DNA of 64,000 nt from Echinococcus granulosus (lineage: Eukaryota; Platyhelminthes; Cestoda; Cyclophyllidea; Taeniidae): NCBI RefSeq assembly GCF_000524195.1, contig NW_020170384.1:981989-1045988 (forward strand), given 5' to 3'. A program made the position numbers and the translations under genes. The notes below the pieces were generated by a model. It had not been told where the DNA came from and did not search any database. It saw nothing but the letters and a program-made list of their open reading frames with translations. This document shows positions 13,301-24,800 of the stretch, piece by piece (position 1 is the stretch's first letter; every line of letters begins with the position of its first letter).

Positions 13301-13744
13301 TCAAGTCAGAAGTAAACGTTCACTGAATTTTGACGGTCGCATAAAATTGTATGTCTCCAGTGTGAACGTATTAAGTATCAAATAATGAAAGTGGCATCGT
13401 AGGGTTTGAAAGACAAAACGCCTACCTCTTCCCTTTAGCAAAGAGCCTATCGATACATTTAAAAAGAAAGTGGTTAATTGAAGGGTACTTCACCCCTCCA
13501 CTGAGGAGCGACTGTAAATATTGGGACAAAAGGGGCATTTACTGTCTTACCTGCGCGATCATCTAGTTGTGACAGATTTTTATCGCGTTCAAGGACCTTC
13601 TCAATGTTCACCCGCATAATGTCTACGACCTCATTGACCTGTGCCTGAGTCCGCTGAAGCCGCTTGTTTATCGTTTTTTCGAGTTTTTTCTCAGCCGCTG
13701 GTGGCTGTTGCGGCTGCCGCTGATCGCCTGTCGGATCGGAGTTC
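10330..13744 (-). CDS. Synaptobrevin/VAMP family R-SNARE (first exon missing)
   Basis: Vesicle-anchored R-SNARE that pairs with syntaxin and SNAP-25-type proteins to drive vesicle fusion. Exons in coding order: 13551-13744, 11704-11783, 11445-11496, 10330-10346. The first starts with a proline/glutamine-rich linker, then the SNARE motif ([18 protein letters not shown]..., zero-layer Arg in DIMRVN). The second completes it ([20 protein letters not shown], then FWWRNCK at the membrane). The third is a 17-residue hydrophobic anchor ([17 protein letters not shown]), and the last adds GLVTV and a stop. Phases agree at all three junctions. The segment seen covers all conserved parts of neuronal-type VAMP. 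The N-terminal exon, which must end in phase 2 upstream of 13744, was not found. Introns are 1,767, 207 and 1,098 nt. A longer alternative tail is possible (10052-10266). Confidence 0.92.
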
Positions 13745-16700
13745 CTAAAATTCCCACACAATCTCATTTCGTTTGCAACTCCAGGGCACATACAGTAATG
13801 CATTGTTATGTTCAAGTACAGTATGTTGGATGTAGGTGTAAAAGCAAAGGATGTAGATTGATCAGGCTTAGAAGCTGCTGATAAGCGAGTACGTGGCAAC
13901 TGACTAGGTGGTGCAAAGTTCAAAAGTGCCTCGAAATTAGTGAAACAGAGTAATCAAGTGCCTGTTCGCTTATGCAAAATAGCGATTAGAGAATCTGTTT
14001 TATGAGACAGAAACACGAGTGAGATTAAGAGAATGACGGTCGAAAGGCAAAACGCAACAATATTTTCTGCCCTCAGTGGACCAGAAGGATGGTGATTTAA
14101 GGAGATACGATTCCTTCCATCTTCCCCTCATTCTACCAAAATATACGTAATAAGGTCCGATGAATTATTTATCTAGGGAATTGAAAACATGCACCGATAA
14201 TTCTAATGAAAGGATGCATTTTATTCCTCCTGCGTCGTATTAAAATACGTTTCCTGACGTAATTACATTCAAAAAGATCTTCTTCAATAGGTCAGCAACC
14301 GACATGATACAAAGGCTATCTTGAAGGTCAATTGTTGAAAACAGATCTTTTTTTTCCAAAAACCCGATGTTTGCGCTGTTAAGGTGGCTTGATTTGCACT
14401 GTTTTTTGGAACAGCTAAGGAACTAGGCTCCGGATAGCCTATGGAACGGTGACCGCAGTCGCCTGGAAGAGGGATAAGCCAATAATACCATAAAATTTTG
14501 ACAGACGGGAATAATCTCCATCCTACGACGGAAACCAATAATCACATCCCAGGTCTCAAAGGCCTCTTACAAATTTAACCTCGAATTGTTTGTGACAGCA
14601 CACGTTCATGATAAACGACCGCCTGTTTGGCACTTAAAACAGATATTTTAGAAAATTCACCCGGATTAAGTAGGATGAAGTTGGTTATAACTTGTTACGG
14701 CAATAGGAAAAACCGGCCAGCGCATCTCCCGACGCTTTAAATAAACGTCCAATGACATCTAATAGGAAAGTGCTCAGTATTCGTGGAAATTAAATGCTTG
14801 CGACTAAGTTATGGGGTTCGTTAAAAAACAGCGTACCAAGCTTAACAAATTGACTTGCTAGTACATTTTTGACATTTAAATATTCTGCTATCTGGCTATT
14901 TTATAAAAACCCAATGAGAATCAGTCCCATGGGAGCTGCATGACCCAAGCGACAAACTCCCGCTCACGCCCGTCAGTGAAACCAACAAGTGTGTCAGATC
15001 AGCGCCAATCTACACTGAAATAAAAAGCCAAGAAACGTTTCCGCTGGTGCGTAGTTCAAGCACATCGCAGGAGCGGAAGAAATCCCCCTTCTTCTAAGAA
15101 TGGATTGCAACTGGATACTTAATGTGACAAAAGCGGATAGCCGCCTAATTGATCGCCCCCAATAATAATGTGACAGCGCCTTGAGGCCTTCTAGCTGCCC
15201 AGAGTAAGTACTTAAAGAATTGTCCACACATGAATTAAAGTATTTACAGCGCTTCATTACCACTGACCTTTATAAATAATTAAACAAATAAAAAAGAACT
15301 CATCCTAATTCCCTAAAAGACACAAGTGGTTATTCACTTGCAAAGCAATTAACATTTAATGCCCAATGCATTCAGAAGTTAGAACACATCGTCCACCTGT
15401 GATGAGACGTTCATACCTAAATGGTCACTTTCAGATAGGTCAGCAGGCCATAAACGCACATCTACATAATAAAAATTTTGATTGGAAACAATTTGCATAA
15501 CCGTAGTGGAGGCTAATCCGTCCTTTGTGTGGACTAATAAAAAGGTAGGATAGTAGCTCATAAAACTTTTACGCAGCTACAACACACAAACACGGTGTCG
15601 AAACTAGGCGCTGCATAACTAATATCCTGCCTCCTAGCACTACAGCTCGATTCTGCTATAGACAAGATATGTTAGCCAGAAGTACAGTTAGCAAGGTAAC
15701 TAAATGAGAGGTGAATTAAAAGTGATGCAGTCGAAGGGGGAGAATTGTCAACATTTGTAAAACAGCACATTTTGGCAGATAGAAATTAATAACTTTAATT
15801 ATCCCCTCAGGTCAACGCCGCCTAGCAAACAAAATGACCTCGCAGGCGAACATTTTAAAACTAAACATATATTGCATAGCCAGCAAGTCCTCAGAAAAAA
15901 AGAACATCCCTGAGAACTCGTGCTTAAACAATGCAGCTCAGCCTATGCTATAAAAATGTATAACAAACATTTATTAAAAATGAAAAGAACTGCTTTCATG
16001 AATAACAAAAATGTTCTGCAAATGGCCTTTCAGACTAAAATGAAAAAAGTGCGTACATTTGCGTGCTAAAAATCAGCAACAAGTCTTATGTCCCGAGACC
16101 GTATCCCTCGTAATCATGAAGCGGATACGCTCAGTCGTGACTACTTAGAGTAGGTTCATAAAAGTCTCAATACTTCCATATTTACTAGCTCAACCAATTC
16201 TAGTGTATTTAACTCAACAATTAAATATTTCAGCGAACGAGCAAATTAAAATCAAACAATGATTAGGAAGGTAGACGGGTAACGGAGTTCACCATGCGGG
16301 CTTAAGTATTATCTTACAATTGATACTGCAAAGAGCAAAGAAAAAATGCAACTAGGGAATGAAGCATTTGCATCGTGTAGTATTACGCAACGTTGGGTGC
16401 AAAACTAAGTGTGTTCTATCAATCGGGTGCTGGGATCACAAATTCGTAAGGCATAAAAAAGAGTTGATGATTTTTCTAAAAACACATTAAATTATATACA
16501 GAAGCATATGGAAGCATGGTAAACGACATCAAATCGCAAAGTCAAACCAAACGATATTTTCGTGGAATTCGCAGCGGCAAATTTCGTAAAAAAACCAATG
16601 ATAGGAAAGGGTCAGTGAGAATCGAATGTGTCCACAAACCCCGTTGCTAAAATGTAGACTCGAGGTGATTTTTGGGGATGCGTCTTTACACGAAGGTCGA

Positions 16701-18306
16701 GAAAGTGAGGTGTTGAGAGGAAGTGACATTGTTTTGAGGTGAATAAAATGCTAACAGCAGATGGTACAAGTACCATAAATTAGTCAATTTAAATTATTTA
16801 AACAGTAGTACGCCTCATGCAAAGAATTAATATAGAGGGTCAGGCAGATGGTACAATGCAATCATTTATGCAAAGTGCTTGAATAAGGACCAAGTAAAGT
16901 AAAAAACATAAGCTAAATCTAACTGCATTTTTATCACATACAAACCAGTGAGTGGTCGAAGAACATAAGAAAATGAAGTGCGATACGAGGGAACAACTCC
17001 TATGAGCACTAAAAACCAATTATAAAAATGGAATTTATGTGCATTGGATAATCCACGGCGTTGAAGCAATGATTGATCTACTATACTGATACGATGACAA
17101 AGAAAAATATCGGAGACCATAGCAAATAAAACATCGAATTAGGACACGGTATCTCTGTCTCAATAAAAACTAGCCAGACGTTTCAAGTAACAGGGAACAG
17201 GAAAGTCAAACCTGTCATGTTGAGATCGTCAAAATTAGCACCATAAAGCGTGGGTAAATGACCTAATTTAATGAAGTAGATTTCACATGAGAAGGGTAAA
17301 AATTAACAACGATTACGACAAGGTGCCAGTATGAATCGAGACAAAACTAAGAGGGCTATAGCGCTTTCATCGCAAGGCTTTACTTATGCGACGTGAACGT
17401 AACGAAAAATCAAGTCGGATGAAAAGAACAACGGAGAGATTAGTGGAAGGCAAGAAATGAAGCAGATTCGTTGGGTCAAATGACGCAAATAGACATCTAG
17501 CGTTTGCAAATCAGCAAAAAATCTGGTAAAACAATCAAATCATCTTAAATAAGCAAAAATGCTCACATGGGAAAAAGTAAAAGAGGTTTATTTTATAAAT
17601 ACCACTTATGGAACAATACTTAGACAGGTATTAGGGAGCAACTGCAGGTGACTACTTAGTAGTTCAGCTGCAACCACGTATATTAGGCGAAGCCATGAAC
17701 TTAAAATGCAGACCCCTTCCACTGACACTCACATTTAGACAGAGACCAAGTAGCCAACAGTGCAGCCTTGGTGCGCGGGCTGTGTGCCGACCTAGAGCCT
17801 TCAAGGTTAAAGAAGCGCCATTTATTCGAAAGAGGAATAAAATTAAACAGACAACAACCAAAAGTTCGACCCCCTTAGCTAAGAATTATAGTTAGTTTAT
17901 ATTTGACGGGTTAAAAAAGGAAGACTTTTACTGCAAATGGGGCATATTAAACACGTAATGAATATGAAAACATGTAGTAATTTAGCATTTCTTTTTTTTG
18001 AAGCAGTATAAGTTTTCTGCGGCTTAGGATCTCTTTTGGAGTCCAATGGCTTTTACATTAAAAAATTTCTTGAAATTTATTGCGGTCTGATGAATTTTTT
18101 ACTTCCGCAATTAATGTTCATTTGAACTATTCTTTCTGCTAAGGCCGAAAGGTTCAAATTCTAATAAAACACCCAAAACCAGCCTTATTCTTTGACAACA
18201 CTGCGGTGAATTAATGTCTGGGTTTAAAAGGGATTTGAGCACTCGGTTACTTCCATCTCCGCAGGCTGATTTTCCCTTCTGCGTTATGGTCTCTGAATCA
18301 TGCTAC
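13745..18306. other. VAMP upstream region, no exon identified
   Basis: Must contain, or lie beyond, the missing VAMP first exon. A minus-strand ATG near 17697 (MASPNIR) sits before a GT but in the wrong phase. No other convincing exon or repeat was seen. Confidence 0.35.
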
Positions 18307-18500
18307 TGTAGCGTCCCGGGACTCCCTGAAGACGAGAGAAGACAAAATACTCGAGGAAAATATATATTCAGCGCAGAGAAGGTGTATGGACTATTGGCAT
18401 GGCCCAAAAGGCCAGCCCACTCAGCGAGGTACAAGGGGGCTAATTCAAAGTACAAGTCGCGCCTCATCAATGCCGAGGGATAAATCACTATCGTATTACA
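18307..18500 (-). mobile_element. Solo LTR of a TRIM-type element
   Basis: A 194-bp sequence in reverse orientation to the LTRs at 53-54 kb, with intact TG...CA ends (TGTAGCGTCCCGGGACT to CGTATTACA). It is flanked by CTAC at 18303-18306 and CTAC at 18501-18504, a 4-bp target duplication. No internal sequence is attached. It is better preserved than the copy at 1.6 kb. Confidence 0.9.
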
Positions 18501-20844
18501 CTACTGTATGACTGCATGTCATTAGTTAAAGATCTTTCCTACCACTTTGCCTATTGCAGTTTCTACAAAGACTAAGGACGATGATGGCTAAATGCTAAAT
18601 CTCAATGCCACGAAATAAGGGGTGCCATTTGAATGGATAAAATTGTGGCTGTTTTAAACAAAAACGTTGCCATTAGCAATTACATGGTTCCGTGTTCCTC
18701 AAGAATGCTGTTAATAAACAAATCGATGCAGAACTAAAGAATTTGTAACATTTCATTATGGAGCTCTCTATTTTATCTGTGAGAGGAGGTACGAAACTTG
18801 GACAAACGACATCTGCTTCACCTCTCTGTTTGTTTAATAAGGCCTAGATAGATGGAAGGGGTAGCACTGAAACATATAAAACGGCACAGAAGAAACAATG
18901 TGGTATACTGGTCTCATCAGACTCTTGCAAACCTCACCATTCAGCAAATGGCTCCACTTTTAGTGCAATCTTATTAAGACTAGAGACTGACATTGGCGAT
19001 GCCCTAGTTGGTGACCATTGTTCAATCTTTATGAGTATGAATCTAGTACGTTACTACTTTATAATACGGTCCATGGGTAAATTGAAACTCCACAAACTGT
19101 ATAAACTCCATGATGCATCGGTAACTTTAGGATCAAATGCCTTCTAACATCCAAGGAAATACAGCTACTGACGTTTTTGGTTAGTTGAAGTGATCGAAGA
19201 GGGAGGCCCACTAAAAGCCTCAAAGAGGAGAGGAACTATAAATAAATTTAGTAATTTGCTTAAATATTCGTCTAACCACCCCCTAGATAAAATCCCTGTT
19301 GTGTGCACGGCATGGGCTTCGTGTCATGCTAGTAGCTTTCCAGGCCTTCTGCAAGTCACCAGTGTAATTGCCTGATACTCCGCCATTTTATCAGTTTCGA
19401 AAAACTCGAGAGTTTCTTGACTCATGAAGAAGAATTAGGGTATCTCAGCATTTGAATGAAATACTTAAGGCTCCATTAATTTACTGGGTTATTAATTGAC
19501 CGAAGTGAACATGCAGAAAAGCACCTTATGCAGATTTTTGGGCTACACGGACCTAATTAATTCATTAAAACCCCTCAAATTCCAGAGAGCTAAGCGCATC
19601 TTCGGTCAACGCATGCGCAACTTGGGTGACTTTATTTAAAAATGCGCACGCATCATAAAAATGCATGACGTTCCGCTGTTTTACATGCAAAAATTAAGTT
19701 ACTTAAAATTATTAGTTTGCAACTGATTATCAAGGTAGTTTTCCCGTTTTTTTTTCAAAATCAATACGAATAAGATTTATATTAACAATAATTTTAGGTG
19801 GTAGTTTGCTAGCAATGGTCGACTCATTTTCCTCTACGGCTTTCCCGTTACCTGAAGGTTAGAATAAAATCAGAAATAGTTTTAAAATTCAGCACTGAGA
19901 TATCGTGGACAAGTTGCCGCTGTTCCCCTCCATATTTTTGTCAATTTTCGAGCTATTTTGATCAATTCCAGTCTGTGTGTCTTTAATGTCACACAAAATT
20001 TTATTGTAAAGTTTCAACAAAAACTTTTATACGCGGTTTTCTCTTTATGTAATCACTGTCCTCTGGTAAAATATCTGTCCTGTTTCTGATGTTGTCATTT
20101 GTTTCTCTCCCATTAATTCCTTTTGTTTCAATTCCTATTCCTGATTCTTTGGGGAACCTTTTTAAACTTCTGCTCAATTCGCAATACATTCTGAACTGTG
20201 GTCTTCTCATTTGTGCATCCTTTTGGCTGCTATTGCCTCGACCTATTCCTAAGTTTTGCAATTACCTGGAAATTTTTTTCACAATTTAGCTGAATCTACG
20301 TTTTAGTTGGATTTGAGGGAAATCATCGTTAGCATAATATAGCTACTAATTTCCCTAGTTCTTTTTCACAAACCAGCTTTTTCCGTTTCTCGTTTCAGGA
20401 ATGCATGACACAGTCCAATTCGAACTTGATAAACTCGACGCAACGTCAGCTGAGGTTACTTAGCATTTTAGCTCGGTATTCATGATTTTAGCTTGATAAA
20501 AAGATCTCAGAGATACAACATTTGATAAAAGTTACTGAATTTTCATTCAAAAATGATTATATCCTTTTATTTATTGATGTTGGAGCATGTTCATTTTCGG
20601 TTTCGACGCATGGTCACCCTTTGCATGCTTGGTTACGGTTTCAATAATTTTGTTTCCGTATCCATTCACGGAGATAGTCATAATTTTTATGGCATCACCC
20701 CTAAAGTGGTTGTTTTACACTTTGTAATTCATCAGTGATTTTTGCGAACAGGAGAGCCTGGCGGTTCTAGACCCAATTTACTAATTTTTAGACGTTCTTA
20801 TTATCTTTTTGGGTGGCAGAATAAGTATTACCAAATGTTGAGTT
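18501..20844. other. Intergenic, nothing recognised
   Basis: AT-rich with short frames only. An 86-codon minus frame at 20001-20261 is antisense to a low-complexity T-rich run and is not supported. Confidence 0.4.
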
Positions 20845-21108
20845 TTATACCTCTTGTGTGACTTTGACGCGCTTCCGTTGATTCCTTTTCCAAGCATCAG
20901 GTGTTACTGAACCATGCGCCACGTCGCTTGCTCCGCATTTGAACCACTTTTTCATCGGTTTAACATTTTCAGGGATGGTGATGTCTCCTATTCTGTGAAA
21001 CACATAAGCAATTAAAAATAATCCGATTCCGGTAAAAACCTTTGCTAGTAGTGACAATCTTAGGAGCGTGCCCCCAAGTATCCAAAAGAATGGTGACTTT
21101 TTGTCCAT
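20845..21108 (-). CDS. Uncharacterised small ORF with a predicted membrane segment
   Basis: ATG-initiated frame of 87 codons. After MDKKSP comes a hydrophobic stretch of about 35 residues (core LAKVFTGIGLFLIAYVF), followed by a basic C-terminal half rich in K and R (for example WKRNQRKRVKV). This is the shape of a small single-pass membrane protein with a basic tail. I do not recognise a family. It lies about 0.8 kb downstream of the FAM149-like stop on the same strand and might be its own gene or chance. Confidence 0.25.
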   Translation of the reverse strand: MDKKSPFFWILGGTLLRLSLLAKVFTGIGLFLIAYVFHRIGDITIPENVKPMKKWFKCGASDVAHGSVTPDAWKRNQRKRVKVTQEV

Positions 21109-21737
21109 TGTTGCACATTTTCAGGGAATTTGATTTCATACTTTCTGTGGATTGATATTTCCTTAACATTCTCTCTTGCACTGATGAAAAAGAGCGCCAA
21201 ACTGGATCAACTTGAATCTGAGATAAGGGTTGCACTTAAGTTACTGTTGAAGGGCGATGGCAAAAGCACAAATGTTTGAAGTTATCCCTCGGATTCTTCA
21301 ATTTTGTGGTTTATTTACATTTAAATAAAGATAAGATCACGCTATCTGTCCTCCTTTTTACGCCAATCGACAACGGAGTTGGGTAAAGTGACAGGTAATT
21401 ATATATCGCAGATGAGGGAGTCATTATCCATCCACAAACTGGCTTCAGTCTAAAAACCGAAAAATAGCAAGTGGGAAGTATTAGTAAGGGATAATTAGGC
21501 CATTGCAAGGGATATACTCGTATCTAAAGTGCACTTCAGAAACTACAGAACGGTTGTCACGCCCCTCGGGAATAATTCGTCCTCGATGCATGCAAAATTA
21601 ATTCCACACATCCGCGCACATGCAGAGGTGATAATGCATGGCTGGTCATCATATTTTGCGCCATAGGCGAGTCATTAGTCGAACAAAGTCTAATTCTGCT
21701 TGACACCTAAGTGAATTATTTTGATTTTGCTAACGCC

Positions 21738-21743
21738 TTTATT
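21738..21743 (-). promoter_or_regulatory. Candidate poly(A) signal of the FAM149-like gene
   Basis: AATAAA on the minus strand, about 140 nt past the stop codon at 21883-21885. Distance and sequence fit a 3' UTR end. Confidence 0.5.
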
Positions 21744-21882
21744 CTAGAAGAACTGAAGCTATGCAGGGAGGAAGGTAGATTATGGGTTCCTCCTCTAGTG
21801 AAAAGAAAATTGCAATGTTTTTGAAATTGTTGATTAGGCAACAGAATTCCAAATGATAGTCACGCAAAAATACATTAACTTA

Positions 21883-24800
21883 CTAAATGGGATCTGAAGG
21901 TTGATGTCTTTGGGCTGAAACCTCCACTGAGTACTCGATTTGCGTCGCTTTCGGTGGGTAAGAGGTAACCTGAAGCAGACACATCCACAATCTTTGTTGT
22001 TTTTACGTTGTAGCAGCAATTGCGCAACACTCGCCTAGCTACCAAAGTGTTGAAGATGCCAAACCTTTCCACCATTAAGAACTCACCTTGGTCGCACACG
22101 AGTGATTTTGTCGAACATCCATCTGATGTTGTGACAGTCTTTCACTGTTCAGTGGCTCACGCAAGTGAGACAAGTGCCCCAAAACAGCAGTCTGGTTGCT
22201 TCCCCCATGAAGCGATACTTTCGCGGAGCAGTGGTAATTCGTCTCACTGTCCTCTCCATCGGGATAATTTACTGCAGTGGGAAAAATTGAGGGCAATCGA
22301 GAGGCATCATTGCCTGGCCGTCTGAAATGGCGCGACATCAATTGAAGGTTCGGCCTATTTATCATGATCGGTGGAAGAGTGGAGCCAGTTTGTAATCTAT
22401 TCCGCCCACTAGGAGTGTTGGAGCGTCCGTAAATGGTGGGCGAAGTCCGAATTGGGTCCAAAAGGCATTTTAGGGAGCTCTTGTAGTCGGGTCGAATGGG
22501 CCAGGTGATGGAAAACTTGGTATTGCGACTCTCCGTTGTGGAGATGGAGGATGTGGAGGCTGCGATGGCGAAGTTGCTGAAATCAGTCGTGAGAGTGAAA
22601 GACTTTCCGGCGAGTACAAAATTTTTGGAACTTTCCGGACTCTTTCTGGAAGCAAACAATACAAGTTTTACATTAAAGAACCAACTATTTCAGGTGTAAA
22701 TTCAATTTACAGATTTTTTTCAAGTGCCTATTGATAGTTGTACACAAGCAAGCAATCATGATGCTTCACTAGAAGAATAATTACTCGTTGATTAACTCTT
22801 GTTTCATGATCTGCTATCTTTATTAATGAGGCTACTTCCCTGGAAGTATCAATAGACAATTGATCATAGGACAAGAGTATATCAAGGGGCGATTTTTTTC
22901 GAAGAAGCGTCAGGATTCACTTGTTTGCACTTCTGTCAATGAATATTGTACCCACCGATCTTGCAACCGTGAAGGTGACGGTGTCTTTGTTGAGGACGGT
23001 GGATTTGGAGACATCGCCCGACGTGATCCTCCCTCGTTTTCCAATTCCTTCGAATTAAGAGTTACAAGGCTTTTCGACAATTTGGCGGTAACAGCGAAAG
23101 AGTCCTTCAGTTTCTCTACCAATACAAACAACACGAAGTAGAATAAGTCACTCTAGATCTTACAATGCAATCGAAGAAAGTTATTGACACGGTACCTGAG
23201 GCAGACATTCCATTATCCAGTGCTCCTAGTACTTCATTAAGAATAATTTCCACCAGTGCTTGTGTCAGCGCCTCTTTACTCATCATTCCGTCGTGTGACT
23301 TTGCAGTCCTGCTTCCCATGTAGACGGCACACTGGGGAGATCGAGTCATGACTTGATTCTCGGGAGCCTTGACCACTTGACTTCCCCATTGGCGAACCGA
23401 ATACAGGGGTTTCTTCCTTCAAGAAGGCATTCATTCAGTTAATCAACATTGATAACAATTTTCTCGACCCACTTTCTAGAGTTAAGGAGAAAAACTCACG
23501 ATTTAGCAGCCAATCTTGTTACTGCCTCGTAGGGGGTGGTTGTGAGAGCATGTTCGGGGAGGGTTGAAAGGGGAGTTCTGCCATTGTTGGGGTGCAGAAA
23601 TCGCGCATGAGCAGCACCAACTTGAGTTCGCGACGCCACTCGACTCACGCGAGAGCGATTGAGCCAAGTTGTTGTGTTCACTGAGGAGGATGTTTGAATT
23701 TTTTGGCCTTGGATCACCAAGGGTGATCTAGTCGAAATGCCCACAATAACACTTTAAATTGTTTCCAGTAGTCAAGGACGACAGGATACTTCCATTGATT
23801 AAATTAGAACGTAGTGTCATTGTTAATTCAAACCATGGGGATAAGTCCAGTTAAAGTCTTCCTAACCAATCTAATCAATCCCTGAATCATTTTATTCGAG
23901 TATGTATTCGGCTTAGATTTACCAAGCCATAAGTCGTTACTGATCTCGTTGCAACGATCCGTTGTGCTGCATGAACTCAGCGCAGGCTTAAAAAAAGACT
24001 AAAATTAGTAGATGAAAGAAGGTAGGCAAGAAAATAGGTTGAGAAGCATCCTACGGCGGTTCGCATCAGCGCACGCATTTAGGTAACATTTGGGCTCAGT
24101 ACCATTGAAATATCTTTTGCGTTCCACCAATGGAAGGGGCTCTTTTTCCGTTAAATTATAATTCTAATTATGATAGATCCTGGTTCGGCAACCAGTGTAC
24201 TGCTGGATAAGCTGTAACGCAGGGACATATTACAATCCAAACTTTCGGGCCTAGGTTACAGCACAATCACGATCCAAATTCCTCAAAAAAGTGTAATAGG
24301 AATGTTGGTACTACTTCAAAAACGTACTTGTGTAAACATCAGAACTTGCGATTGATAAAGCGCATTTCAAATATGCACTCTGAATACCGGAATTGGCATA
24401 TGTTGACCAACGGAAATAACCCATGTTCCACGTGAATCCTACCCAGTTTGCAAAAATAATAGATATACTGGACTTAGCGGGAAACTAAGTGTCAAGATGT
24501 CAAAACACGCTTTTCTGGACATAATGGAAATGATGAAAAAGCGCGAGACCTGCTGAAAACTAGAAAGAGAATGCTAAAATTCGACCATATTGGGGTTTCA
24601 AAATGAAAATGTATGCATACATGATCTATTATACTGACATGATACGCGGAGTCACTGGAGCTATTTGTCACCTATTCGTTAACCCTCAAACGAATGATCC
24701 ATTCCTGTCTTGTAAAAATTGCTCCAAATACTCATTTAGTCCTCCTTTTTATTAACAGAGGAAAATTTTCATTCGTTTTGAGACTCAACAATACTCATAT

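Noticed and set aside
17664..17861. ATG with MASPNIR as the VAMP start exon
   Set aside because: The only nearby GT donors leave phase 1, whereas phase 2 is required.
22020..22325. 101-codon plus-strand frame
   Set aside because: Antisense to FAM149-like exon 7, which fits the gene in both phase and composition.
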